A DNA stretch of 47,989 nucleotides, from positions 1 through 47,989 of the forward strand of contig JAGWJY010000027.1 of NCBI GenBank assembly GCA_028865545.1, read 5' to 3'. Both the position numbers and the translations under genes were made by a program. Source of the DNA: Alphaproteobacteria bacterium (GTDB taxonomy: Bacteria; Pseudomonadota; Alphaproteobacteria; Micropepsales; Micropepsaceae). Below the pieces are notes generated by a model. That model saw nothing but the letters and a program-made list of their open reading frames with translations, did not search any database and was not told the DNA's origin. Of the stretch, positions 37,955 through 46,432 are shown in pieces. Position 1 is the first letter of the stretch. Each line of letters opens with the position of its first letter.

Positions 37955-38829
37955 CAGCTGTGCGTGCTCTCCACAGCAGCCCTTTTAGGACGAAGGCGCG
38001 TGCCAAGGAAGCGGGTGAAGGCGATCAACAGTAATCCGGGCAACTCCGCGCCACGATGGTGGACCCGCTCGGACAACGGGTCGCGGACCATGAGTCGGTC
38101 ATTAAGGTCCCGCGCCAGCGTGTGGATGACGCTCACTTCCAGCCCGAGGCGCATATCGCGGATATGGGCGGCGAACGGCGCCGATTGTGCCAGCAGCTCG
38201 GCGTTGCGGCGTGCGAGCGCGGCGACCACGGAGCACAGGGCAGGCGAGCCCTTCGACGCGCCGAGCGCCTCTGGCGTCATGCCGAATTCATTCATCGCAT
38301 CGAGCGGAATATAGACACGATTGAGTGTGCGATAGTCCTTGCCGCAATCCTGCAGATGATTGATGACCTGGAGCGCCGCGCACAACGCATCCGACAGCGG
38401 CCACGTATCGCGCGTTTCGCCGTGCACATCCAGCACATAGCGACCGACAGGCATTGCCGAATAACGGCAATAGTCCATCAGGTCGCTCCAATCGCTGTAG
38501 CGCAATTTGGTGACGTCACGGCGAAACGCTTCCAGCAGATCGGCGGCATGATCCGCAGTCAGACCGCGTTCGGCCAATATCTTGCGCAGCGCCACGCCTT
38601 CCGGCGAGGCATCGGATTCTCCCATCAGACTGAGGCGCATGTCTTCGAGCAGGCGCAGCTTCTCTTCGGGCGGAACGGTCGCGTGATCGGCAACATCGTC
38701 CGCCGTACGCACAAAGCGATAGAAGGCCAGGATCGCCGGGCGATGGCGTGGGCTGATGAGAACCGAAGCGACAGGGAAATTCTCGTCGTGATGCCCCTTG
38801 CCCGAGGATAATGCCGCCGCTTGGCTCAT
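37954..38829 (-). CDS. hpnC: Hydroxysqualene synthase HpnC
   Basis: HpnC converts presqualene diphosphate to hydroxysqualene. The 291-residue paralogue of HpnD begins with the SGKGHHDENFPVAS motif characteristic of HpnC, followed by FYRFVRTADDVADH (first aspartate motif) and VINHLQDCGKDY (second). The ATG at 38829 was chosen because it forms the ATGA overlap with the hpnB stop; an upstream ATG at 38862 would add 11 residues. It is immediately followed by hpnD. Confidence 0.94.
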   Translation of the reverse strand: MSQAAALSSGKGHHDENFPVASVLISPRHRPAILAFYRFVRTADDVADHATVPPEEKLRLLEDMRLSLMGESDASPEGVALRKILAERGLTADHAADLLEAFRRDVTKLRYSDWSDLMDYCRYSAMPVGRYVLDVHGETRDTWPLSDALCAALQVINHLQDCGKDYRTLNRVYIPLDAMNEFGMTPEALGASKGSPALCSVVAALARRNAELLAQSAPFAAHIRDMRLGLEVSVIHTLARDLNDRLMVRDPLSERVHHRGAELPGLLLIAFTRFLGTRLRPKRAAVESTHS

Positions 38830-39959
38830 GTCGGTGCGATCGCCTGGGCGCGCCCCTTCCACATGCCGCCGTGCCCGCGCCAGACCTGCACGGCGGAATC
38901 AATCGTGAAGCCCGCATAAAACACGCCGATCAACGGCAAGGCCAACCCCCAGAACGGCGAACGCCGGTAAAAATACAGCATTGGCTGGAACATGACGGTC
39001 ATCACCGCCCAGGCTAAGGCTCCGAACAGTGCCGCCAGCCCGCCCATAACGAACCCTACCAGCGGTACGACATAAAGAAGGAGCATGCCCAGCACCGTGC
39101 CGGCAAGCAGCACCGGCGAATAATGCAGCTGTGCATAGGCCGAGCGCGATACCATGTGGCGGATGTCGCCGATCTTCGGATAGGGCCGGAGGCTGACGGC
39201 GCGTTCCGTGAGCCCGAGCCAGATCGCCCCCTGGGCCTTCAGCGCCCGGCCCAAGGCACAGTCGTCGATGATCTCTGTACGGATCGCTTCGATGCCGCCC
39301 GCCCGCTCCAGCGCCTCGCGACGCACCAACATGCAGCCGCCGGCCGCCGCGGCCATGCGGCGGCGCGGATCGTTCACCCAGCCGAAGGGGAACAGCATGT
39401 CGAAGAAGAAGACGAAGGCGGGGATAAGGAAATGCTCGGCGAAGCTTTCGCAATTCAGCTTGGCCATCAGCGAAACAAGCACCAACTTGTCCTTCTCGGC
39501 GCGTGCCATGAGCCGCCGTAGATTGTCCGGCGCATGCGCGATATCGGCATCCGTAAGCCACAGGTAATCTGGAGCGGCTCCGGCCGCAGCGACGCCCTGA
39601 CTGACGGCGAACAATTTTCCCGTCCAGCCCGCGGTGTGCGCCGCGCCGTCCAGTACCGTCAGACGATCGCTGCCGAGCGCACGCGCCGCATGACCCGTGC
39701 CGTCGCCGCTCTGATCGTCGACCAGGATCACGCGGAACGCACCCGCATAATCCTGCGCCAGCAGACTGCCGATCGAACGGGCGATGACGTCGGCTTCGTT
39801 GCGGGCGGGGACCACCGCGACGACAGACGGCCAGCGGACGGGCTCCACCGGCGTGTCGCGGTCGTCGCGCTCACGCGCACGCCAGAAAAAACCACGGCCC
39901 AGCAACAACACCAGCCAGATCGCCAGCGATAGAAAGGTGACAAGCGCTGCGGCGATCAT
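38826..39959 (-). CDS. hpnB: HpnB, hopanoid-associated glycosyltransferase-like protein
   Basis: HpnB is a family 2 glycosyltransferase-like membrane protein conserved in hopanoid clusters; its reaction has not been established. The 377-residue chain has an N-terminal transmembrane anchor (about 4-24), the GT-A domain with VVAVVPARNEADVIARSI, LVDDQSGDGT, the nucleotide/metal D-x-D motif in LTDADI, and EIIDDCALG, then two to four C-terminal helices (about 285-360). The usual Q-x-x-R-W motif is replaced by a divergent RSAYAQLHYSP segment. It overlaps hpnC and hpnA by 4 bp each. Confidence 0.92.
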   Translation of the reverse strand: MIAAALVTFLSLAIWLVLLLGRGFFWRARERDDRDTPVEPVRWPSVVAVVPARNEADVIARSIGSLLAQDYAGAFRVILVDDQSGDGTGHAARALGSDRLTVLDGAAHTAGWTGKLFAVSQGVAAAGAAPDYLWLTDADIAHAPDNLRRLMARAEKDKLVLVSLMAKLNCESFAEHFLIPAFVFFFDMLFPFGWVNDPRRRMAAAAGGCMLVRREALERAGGIEAIRTEIIDDCALGRALKAQGAIWLGLTERAVSLRPYPKIGDIRHMVSRSAYAQLHYSPVLLAGTVLGMLLLYVVPLVGFVMGGLAALFGALAWAVMTVMFQPMLYFYRRSPFWGLALPLIGVFYAGFTIDSAVQVWRGHGGMWKGRAQAIAPT

Positions 39960-40951
39960 GTCAGATATCCTGACATGCGGAACCAGGCGAGCGCGTCGAT
40001 CAGCGCTTGGTGATAGGGGCGCGCCCGATAGCCGAGTTCGCGCTCCGCCTTCGCCGAGGTGAAAAACATGCGGTATTTCGCCATTTTCAACGCATCGACG
40101 GTGATGAACGGCTCCTTGCCGGTGATCTGTGCGATCGCTTCAGCTCCGTAGGCCAGAGGATAAAGCGGGCCGCGCGGCAGGCCGAGTGTGGGTGCGCGCC
40201 GGTCCACCAGCCTGGCAATGGCGCCAACCATATCGCGGAACGCCACATCCTGCCCGCCCAAGATATAATTTTCGCCGACGCGCCCGCGCTCCAGCGCCAA
40301 GAGATGTCCCGCTGCGACGTCATCGACATGCACGATATTGAGCCCCGTATCGACAAAGGCCGGAATGCGGCCGAGCGCCGCCTCGACGATGATGCGGCCT
40401 GTCGGTGTCGGCTTAATGTCGCGCGGTCCGATGGGCGTCGACGGACTGACGATGACCGCCGGCAGGCCTTCCTCGGCCACCAAGCGCTCGACCAGACGCT
40501 CGGCCACGACCTTGCTTTTCTTGTACGCACCGATGGCGCTGTCTTCCGTGTGGCGGCAGGTTTCATCGGCGGGCGTCCCGTCGTCATGCGGCTTCAGCGT
40601 CGCCACGCTGCTGGTGTAGATGATCTTCTCGACGCCCGCGGCCTGCGCTGCACGCATCACCGCGCGCGTGCCTTCGAGATTGTTGCGCACGATCTCGGAA
40701 GGATCGCGGGCCCACAAGCGATAGTCGGCGGCGGCGTGGAAGACATAACGCACGTCTTTCATCGCGGTGGTCAGCGCGTTTTCGTCGCGCATATCGGCCG
40801 TGACGATGTCCGCCGCCAGACCTTCCAGATTGTCGCGTCTGCTGGCGGCGCGCACGGCAAGGCGTAGGGCAAACCCCTTCTCCGATAGAACCCGCGCCAG
40901 CGCGGACCCGACGAATCCCGAAGCCCCCGTGACGAATGCCAGATCGCTCAT
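39956..40951 (-). CDS. hpnA: HpnA, hopanoid-associated NAD-dependent epimerase/dehydratase-like protein
   Basis: HpnA is an extended short-chain dehydrogenase of the NAD(P)-sugar epimerase/dehydratase type, widely present in hopanoid operons but without a settled substrate. The 331-residue protein begins with the cofactor-binding AFVTGASGFVGSALARVL, has YTSSVATL (catalytic Ser region), and the Y-x3-K pair in YKKSKVVAE. A sugar-modifying role on the hopanoid side chain is a reasonable inference. Start and stop both overlap neighbours (hpnL and hpnB) by 4 bp. Confidence 0.93.
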   Translation of the reverse strand: MSDLAFVTGASGFVGSALARVLSEKGFALRLAVRAASRRDNLEGLAADIVTADMRDENALTTAMKDVRYVFHAAADYRLWARDPSEIVRNNLEGTRAVMRAAQAAGVEKIIYTSSVATLKPHDDGTPADETCRHTEDSAIGAYKKSKVVAERLVERLVAEEGLPAVIVSPSTPIGPRDIKPTPTGRIIVEAALGRIPAFVDTGLNIVHVDDVAAGHLLALERGRVGENYILGGQDVAFRDMVGAIARLVDRRAPTLGLPRGPLYPLAYGAEAIAQITGKEPFITVDALKMAKYRMFFTSAKAERELGYRARPYHQALIDALAWFRMSGYLT

Positions 40952-41922
40952 CGCGGCGTGTCCTGCTGGCCGAAGGCACGCCTACCCTCGATGATCTGCC
41001 AGGCGAGAAGCACGGGGACACCCACCACGATGTCTCGCGCGCGCTTCAGCAGCGACACCGCAAGGCCGACCTCCGGCCCCATGCCAAATACAGGCGCCAG
41101 CGCGACATAACCGGCCTCCTGCACGCCGATCGCCGAGGGGATGAACACCGTGACACTGCGCAGGGCGCCGAGCAGGCTCTCGATGGCGACGGCAGACAAA
41201 ATGTCGATATGTGCGCCGACCAGGCGCATGACGATCCAGATCCAAACGCCGCTGGCGATCCAGCCACACAGATGTGCCGTCGCGGACAATGCGAGACGCA
41301 GGGGATTCGCATAGAGGTCTCTCAGAGCCCGCGTGAAAGCTTCGGTGTGGCTGACGGCAGCCGGCAGGAGACGGCCGGCAAGCTTCTCGGCCATGGAACT
41401 GCCGCGTCGCTGCAACACGACAAAGGCCGCGATGCCGGGGATCAGGAGCACGGTGCCGAGGATCAATCCATCGGCATAAGGTGCCATGGTGGCACTGGCG
41501 CGCAATTGCGTGATGCCGAGCACGAGACCAAGGACGATAAAGGCGATCTGTGCCATCAATTCGGTCGTGACGTCGACCATTGTCGAGGCGAAGGCACGCG
41601 GCGGTTTCACACCACCCAGGATTACGGCGCGCGCGCCGATCACCATGCCACCAAACTGCGTGAAAGGAAGGATATCGCTCGCGGAATCGCGCAGCTGGCG
41701 GGCGGCAAAGAAGACCGGCCACGGCGCATGATCAGACAACAGCGCATACCAGGCGCTGCCCAGAAACGCGATGACGCCAAGACCGCTCACCACGATCAGG
41801 GCGAAGCCGCCCCATCCCACGCGGGCGATCGCGTCGAACACCGATCCAATGCCGACATGCAGCACCAGGAAGACCGCAAGGGCCAGGCCGAACAGCAAAG
41901 CGAGAATGGCGCCCAGCTTCAT
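40948..41922 (-). CDS. hpnL: HpnL, hopanoid-associated multi-pass membrane protein
   Basis: This is a 324-residue inner-membrane protein with about eight transmembrane segments, of the lysylphosphatidylglycerol-synthase/UPF0104 transmembrane family that includes HpnL. Conserved features seen are LGSAWYALL, SASDILPFTQFGGMVIGARAVILGG and the C-terminal VFIPSAIGVQEAGYVALAP. HpnL is present in many hopanoid clusters and has been implicated in hopanoid function, possibly transbilayer movement or linkage, but its biochemistry is not fixed. I start it at the ATG at 41922, whose product opens with a first transmembrane helix. It follows the ferritin-like gene after 19 bp and overlaps hpnA by 4 bp. 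Confidence 0.9.
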   Translation of the reverse strand: MKLGAILALLFGLALAVFLVLHVGIGSVFDAIARVGWGGFALIVVSGLGVIAFLGSAWYALLSDHAPWPVFFAARQLRDSASDILPFTQFGGMVIGARAVILGGVKPPRAFASTMVDVTTELMAQIAFIVLGLVLGITQLRASATMAPYADGLILGTVLLIPGIAAFVVLQRRGSSMAEKLAGRLLPAAVSHTEAFTRALRDLYANPLRLALSATAHLCGWIASGVWIWIVMRLVGAHIDILSAVAIESLLGALRSVTVFIPSAIGVQEAGYVALAPVFGMGPEVGLAVSLLKRARDIVVGVPVLLAWQIIEGRRAFGQQDTPR

Positions 41923-41941
41923 GGGCGACCGACGGATTTGG

Positions 41942-42805
41942 TCAGCGCATGAAACGGCGCGCGATGCGGACCATGGCTGGAATAAAACGCGGCCTGAGGA
42001 GCCGCAGGTCGTAAGCCGAAAGCCGGCGGTCGTTCTCGGCAAGGCACAGATCCATCAACTCGGCCGGCTTCAACTCCACGCCAAGCTGTTCCGCGCCGCT
42101 GACCGTGAAATTGTTGTCTTGCACGCCATGGTCCAGGTTCGAGGCGATGCCGATGCGCTCCCAGATCAGGAATGCCCACACGGCCAGCACTTTCAGTTCG
42201 AACCAAGGCCGCCGCCACAGCGGCATGTTGCGGCGATGCCAGGCGACCCAGTTCACATAGAAGAGGATGTGGCGGCCTTCTTCGTGGATCACCGGTTCGA
42301 AGGTGTCGACCAGCGCTTCCGGAAAGAAGCCGGTCCGCTTGGCCGCTTCGAACAGGCCGAAGGCAAAGAAACTGTCGATGCATTCGCTGTAACCGGTGAC
42401 CATGAAGGCCCATTCGGGATCCCTGGGCCGCGGGTAGGACGGCTCCGGCGCCAACTTGATGCCATAGGCCTGCACCAGATTGGCCAGAACGTGGCGATGG
42501 CGTTTCTCTTCGAAGGCGTTCAATCCGACGGCCTTCTTCAGCAACGGGTCGATGATCGTCTCGCCATAGCTGGCGACGTTCACGCTGGCGCGGTTCTCCG
42601 TCTGCACGGCGATGTTCCAGATCGGCAGCGCGGTTAACCGGTCGAGCGCCACCTGCTCCAGCTTGGGCCAATCGATAACTGCCGGCTTGTAGGGATTGAA
42701 AGTCGCCAGCAACGTGCGGCAGAAGAGCTTCTTGTGATCTTCGCTGCCGATGCGGACGGGACCATCGCGCACCTCGGCCGGAAACGCCAGATTCAAAACG
42801 GTCAC
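41942..42805 (-). CDS. Ferritin-like diiron-carboxylate protein in the hopanoid operon
   Basis: This 287-residue protein has no established hopanoid name. It is helical with a complete ferritin-like diiron ligand pattern: Glu70 (QTENRAS), Glu100-x-x-His103 (FEEKRH), Glu141 (YSECID) and Glu176-x-x-His179 (HEEGRH). This is one Glu plus one ExxH per helix pair, as in diiron oxidases, hydroxylases and aldehyde-deformylating enzymes. No signal peptide is seen; a hydrophobic stretch near 206-222 (LKVLAVWAFLIWERIG) suggests membrane contact, fitting a lipid substrate. The start is GTG with AGGAG 8 bases upstream. It lies between hpnK and hpnL on the operon strand, 19 bp before hpnL. A role in oxidising or desaturating a hopanoid is inference from context and fold. 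Simple iron storage is unlikely, given the length and setting. Confidence 0.85.
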   Translation of the reverse strand: MTVLNLAFPAEVRDGPVRIGSEDHKKLFCRTLLATFNPYKPAVIDWPKLEQVALDRLTALPIWNIAVQTENRASVNVASYGETIIDPLLKKAVGLNAFEEKRHRHVLANLVQAYGIKLAPEPSYPRPRDPEWAFMVTGYSECIDSFFAFGLFEAAKRTGFFPEALVDTFEPVIHEEGRHILFYVNWVAWHRRNMPLWRRPWFELKVLAVWAFLIWERIGIASNLDHGVQDNNFTVSGAEQLGVELKPAELMDLCLAENDRRLSAYDLRLLRPRFIPAMVRIARRFMR

Positions 42806-42946
42806 GGGGAAGGCTCCTAAAGCACAACATCTCCAAGAACATGGCCCGCCGCCTCCCGCTTTCCGGCGATGCTATCGCATCACGCGGCCGAGAAGGACAG
42901 GCGCGGTCCATGACAAAGAGATAGGGAGCGATTGGAACGATTCCAC
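42806..42946. promoter_or_regulatory. 141-bp gap between hpnK and the ferritin-like gene, with palindromes
   Basis: This is the only sizeable gap in the minus-strand hopanoid operon. It contains TGGAA-CGA-TTCCA (42933-42945), a perfect inverted repeat directly after the hpnK stop, and GATGC-TATC-GCATC (42868-42881), a perfect hairpin. The first could be a regulator site for an internal promoter serving the downstream ten genes; the second could affect the mRNA leader. There is no T-run, so a plain terminator is not indicated. Confidence 0.35.
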
Positions 42947-43813
42947 TTAGTGTGCAGCGGCAACTTTGGATTTTTTGGCAGGTGGCAGAAAATCTCTGAA
43001 CGCTCCCCGCTGTATCCCATTTTTCTTCGTTATATCAATAGCTTCTTGAGATAGCAGCGCGGCAAGCTCCGACTCATATTGATAGCCGGGAGCTGCCAGG
43101 GAAAAGCCGGCGGCCGTTGCCGGATGCAGGTAGATTTCGGTGATGCCGTCAGGCAGCTGGCCGAGCAGGCCGCGAAGCCGCGCCGGTGTCATGGCGCCCG
43201 ACCAGGCAAGCCCAAAAACCCGGTCCGGCGAAAAGATGCCGACGGCGGCCAGCCGCTTGCGCAGACGGCGTGCCCAACTCTCCACGACGAAGCTACCGCT
43301 CGTCTTGGGTTCGATCTTCCGTAGCACTTCGGCGGGCTCGTAGGGCACACGAATCGCCTTCAGCCCGAAGTGGCGACCGATGCGCAGGGTCAGGCCGGCG
43401 ATCGTCGGGTGCAGATGAAAATGCTTGTGCGCGTTGACGTGATCGAGTGTTAGACCGGTCGCTGCAAAAGCCTTGAACTGCGCCTCAATCTCGGCGGCCA
43501 ATTGACGGCGCACATAGGGCAGGAAGAACATATCGACGCCCGCCCGCACCATGTCGTTGCGGAAAAAGCCATCGCCATCCACCAGATCGGGAATGACAGC
43601 CGCCGGCAGCACAGGTCGTCCCTCTACCAACACCAGATGCAAGCCGACAGGCAGCGACATCGCCTTGGCGCGTTCGACGGCGTCGGAGGCTGCGGGCGCC
43701 GCCACCATCAAACTGGCGGTGGTAAGAATGCCATCTTTATAGCCGCGTTCGACCGCGTCGTTGACTTCGCGGGCGGCACCGAAATCGTCGGCCGTGACGA
43801 TCAGCTGCTTCAA
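42947..43813 (-). CDS. hpnK: HpnK, hopanoid N-acetylglucosamine deacetylase (YdjC family)
   Basis: HpnK removes the acetyl group from N-acetylglucosaminyl-bacteriohopanetetrol made by HpnI. The 288-residue YdjC-fold protein has the metal-binding TADDFG (Asp9, Asp10) at its start, GLHLVL with the metal histidine near 58, and the H-x3-HFHLHP cluster (HVNAHKHFHLHP) near 126-135, followed by a conserved Arg (IRVPYEP). It starts inside the 3' end of hpnJ with a 4-bp overlap (43810-43813), so the two products are probably made together. Confidence 0.94.
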   Translation of the reverse strand: MKQLIVTADDFGAAREVNDAVERGYKDGILTTASLMVAAPAASDAVERAKAMSLPVGLHLVLVEGRPVLPAAVIPDLVDGDGFFRNDMVRAGVDMFFLPYVRRQLAAEIEAQFKAFAATGLTLDHVNAHKHFHLHPTIAGLTLRIGRHFGLKAIRVPYEPAEVLRKIEPKTSGSFVVESWARRLRKRLAAVGIFSPDRVFGLAWSGAMTPARLRGLLGQLPDGITEIYLHPATAAGFSLAAPGYQYESELAALLSQEAIDITKKNGIQRGAFRDFLPPAKKSKVAAAH

Positions 43814-45237
43814 GAAACGATCATGTCCTCGCGCGTGCGCAGGAACTGGAAGAATTCCAAGCCCTCCCGCAGGCGGCGCACCAGCATATCACGCGACGTC
43901 AGCATCTCGCCGACGATTTCGGCGATTTTCGACGGGCGGAAGTAGAACTTCTTGTAGAAGTCCTCCACCGAATTGAAGATCTCGGTGTGGCTGAGGTCGG
44001 GATAGTTGAGCGGGGCGATCTGGGTGCCGTCATCCGTCAAAAGGTCGACGTCATCCGCGAACCAACCGTTCTCCTTCGCCTGCTTGTAGAGGAAGGTGCC
44101 AGGATATGGCGCCGCGAGCGATACCTGCAGCGTCCGCGGATTCACTTCCTTCGCAAAGGCCAGCGTTTCCTGGATGGTTTCACGCGTCTCGCCCGGCAGA
44201 CCAAGAATAAAGGTGCCATGCACGATGATACCGAGTTCGTGGCAGTCCTTGGCGAACTTGCGCGCCACGTCGACCAAGAGGCCCTTCTTGATGTTGTGCA
44301 GGATCTTCTGGTTGCCGGATTCGTAGCCGACCAGCAGCAGCCGCAGTCCGCCCGCTTTCATCGCTTCCAGCGTCTTGCGCGGAACATTGGCCTTGGCATT
44401 GCACGACCAGACGACGCCGAGTTTGCCAAGTTCCTTGGCGAGTTCTTCGACGCGATCATGGTTGTCGGTCAACGTGTCGTCGTCGAAGAAAATCTCCTTC
44501 GCCTCGGGGAAATTCTGCTGAATGTATTTCACATCCTCAACGACACGCGCGATCGAATGGTAGCGGTATTTGTGCCCGCCGATGGTCTGCGGCCACAGAC
44601 AGAAGGTGCAGCGCGATTTGCAGCCGCGCCCCGTGTAATAGGAAATGTACGGGTGCTTGAGATAGCCGCCGAAATATTTCTGCGTGTCCAGGAACTTCTT
44701 GTAGAGCGGGAGCACCGACGGAAGCTTGTCCATGTCCATCAGAATCTCGCGTTCCGGATTGCTGACGATGGCGCCGGCCTTGTCGCGATAGGAAATCCCC
44801 TTGATGGTCGCGAAGTCGCGACCTTCGGCGATTTCCTTGATGGTGAATTCGTATTCGTTGCGCGCGACGAAATCGAGCGCCGGGCACGCCTTGAGGCTCT
44901 CTTCCGGTTCGACCGCCACCTTGGCGCCGATGAAGCCGATGAGCGCCGTCGGATTCAACTCGCGGATCATGCCTGCGGTCTTGACGTCGGATTTGAAAGA
45001 CGGCGTCGAGGTGTGGATGACGATCAACTCGTGCGACTTCACGTCCTCGACGATGTCGGCGAACTTCAGGCCATGCGGCGGAGCGTCGATCAACTTCGAT
45101 CCCTCAACCATCGCGGCGGCCTGCGCCAGCCAGGTCGGGTACCAGAAGGATTTGACCTCGCGCTTCATCTGATAGCGCGCGCCGGCACCGCCGTCGTAGC
45201 CGTCAAAAGAAGGAGCTTGAAGGAACAAAGAACGCAT
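43810..45237 (-). CDS. hpnJ: HpnJ, B12-binding-domain radical SAM enzyme for the cyclitol ether head group
   Basis: HpnJ contracts the glucosamine ring of the hopanoid head group to the cyclopentane cyclitol ether. The 475-residue protein has an N-terminal B12-binding-like Rossmann domain (about 30-150), then the radical SAM core with the cluster motif Cys206-x3-Cys210-x2-Cys213 (GCKSRCTFC), FFDDDTLTDN and LLLVGYESGNQ. The N-terminal domain lacks an obvious DxHxxG base-off motif, as in many members of this class. It starts 9 bp after the hpnI stop and overlaps hpnK by 4 bp. Gene order I-J-K matches the three-step head-group pathway. Confidence 0.94.
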   Translation of the reverse strand: MRSLFLQAPSFDGYDGGAGARYQMKREVKSFWYPTWLAQAAAMVEGSKLIDAPPHGLKFADIVEDVKSHELIVIHTSTPSFKSDVKTAGMIRELNPTALIGFIGAKVAVEPEESLKACPALDFVARNEYEFTIKEIAEGRDFATIKGISYRDKAGAIVSNPEREILMDMDKLPSVLPLYKKFLDTQKYFGGYLKHPYISYYTGRGCKSRCTFCLWPQTIGGHKYRYHSIARVVEDVKYIQQNFPEAKEIFFDDDTLTDNHDRVEELAKELGKLGVVWSCNAKANVPRKTLEAMKAGGLRLLLVGYESGNQKILHNIKKGLLVDVARKFAKDCHELGIIVHGTFILGLPGETRETIQETLAFAKEVNPRTLQVSLAAPYPGTFLYKQAKENGWFADDVDLLTDDGTQIAPLNYPDLSHTEIFNSVEDFYKKFYFRPSKIAEIVGEMLTSRDMLVRRLREGLEFFQFLRTREDMIVS

Positions 45238-45246
45238 TACCCGACC

Positions 45247-46386
45247 TCATGATTTCGACAACGCACCATCATGCTTCACGCGCAGATGCTCGCCTTGCCA
45301 TTCTACAGACCCGCCAAACAGCGATGCCAAAAAGACGCCGAAAGATAACACGTCTCTGACCGGAAGCAGCCAGAGCGGTCCGCCTTCGCCGCCAAAAATC
45401 TTGTCGATCCGCCATTTGAGCACGGCCCGCGCGGCCAGGCTAGTAGCAAGGGCAGTCAGCGAGAACAAGGTAAAGCCCGACAAGATTGTCCCCAGAACCG
45501 CTAGGGGAATGGCATAGGTGACCACGCTTCCCACATGGCCGGATGGCGCCACCACCCGCAACGTGCGGGCCCAACGCAGCTCGTGGGCCAGCCAATCGCC
45601 GACGCCCTGTTCGCCGCATGTGTGGCGCACGGCGAGATTCGGGATTGCCACCCGGTAACCCTTTGCCCGCACGGCGCGGCCGATCTCATAGTCGTCTGCC
45701 AGATAGGAGGCGAAGGCCCCGAAACCGCCGATTTCTTCCAGCAACGCACGACGCAAGGCGATGGTCGAACCAAAGCATGGCTCGGCGAGACCAAGCCCCA
45801 GCCCGGTCAGGACATTGGGCAGGAAATGGTAGTCGATGCCCATGGCGGTGAGGCGCGCCCCGGGGCCTCCGGCTACGGCACTTATATAAAGACAGGTCAC
45901 CGCACCAACGTCGGCGGGCTCGAGCGCGGCCACCACCCTGGACAGATAATCCGACGAAACCCCAATGTCGGCGTCGCTCAGCACCAACACGTCGTGGCGG
46001 GCGGCACCATACATATTCGTAAGGTTCGAGACTTTGGCGTTGGCGCCATGGCGGCGGGCGTCGACAATTAACGCCGCATCGACGCCGGGATGGCGCGCCC
46101 GCAGCCGGTCGACGACTCCGATCGCTGGGTCGCCTCCATCCTGCACGCCGAAAACGATCTGAAACGGTGCGGCAAAATCCTGGGTAAAGAAGGTTTCAAG
46201 ATTATCCTCGAGGCGCGGTTCGTCGCCGTGCAGCGGCTTGAAGATGGTTACGGGCGGATAGTCGACAGCTGCGCTCGCCGGCGAGCGCGAAAAACGGCCG
46301 ACGAAGACAGTCGCCATAACGGCATAGGCGGTGCCGCAAAATGCAAGCACCGCCATCAGCCATCCTAATACGATGAAAAAGGCCAT
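45247..46386 (-). CDS. hpnI: HpnI, hopanoid glycosyltransferase
   Basis: HpnI transfers N-acetylglucosamine to bacteriohopanetetrol. The 379-residue membrane GT2 enzyme resembles ceramide glucosyltransferases. It has an N-terminal anchor helix (about 4-28), IFKPLHGDEPRLEDNLETFF, the D-x-D motif in LSDADIGVSSDYL, the acceptor loop ADDYEIGRAV, and an HELRWARTLR motif equivalent to Q/R-x-x-R-W. Two to three C-terminal helices (about 290-350) follow. It is the first recognised gene of the minus-strand hopanoid operon; the gene upstream, 46 bp away on the same strand, is of unknown function. Confidence 0.94.
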   Translation of the reverse strand: MAFFIVLGWLMAVLAFCGTAYAVMATVFVGRFSRSPASAAVDYPPVTIFKPLHGDEPRLEDNLETFFTQDFAAPFQIVFGVQDGGDPAIGVVDRLRARHPGVDAALIVDARRHGANAKVSNLTNMYGAARHDVLVLSDADIGVSSDYLSRVVAALEPADVGAVTCLYISAVAGGPGARLTAMGIDYHFLPNVLTGLGLGLAEPCFGSTIALRRALLEEIGGFGAFASYLADDYEIGRAVRAKGYRVAIPNLAVRHTCGEQGVGDWLAHELRWARTLRVVAPSGHVGSVVTYAIPLAVLGTILSGFTLFSLTALATSLAARAVLKWRIDKIFGGEGGPLWLLPVRDVLSFGVFLASLFGGSVEWQGEHLRVKHDGALSKS

Positions 46387-46432
46387 TCAGATGCGCTCCG
46401 CGCGGGGAATATACCCCGCGCGGTCGCCATCA

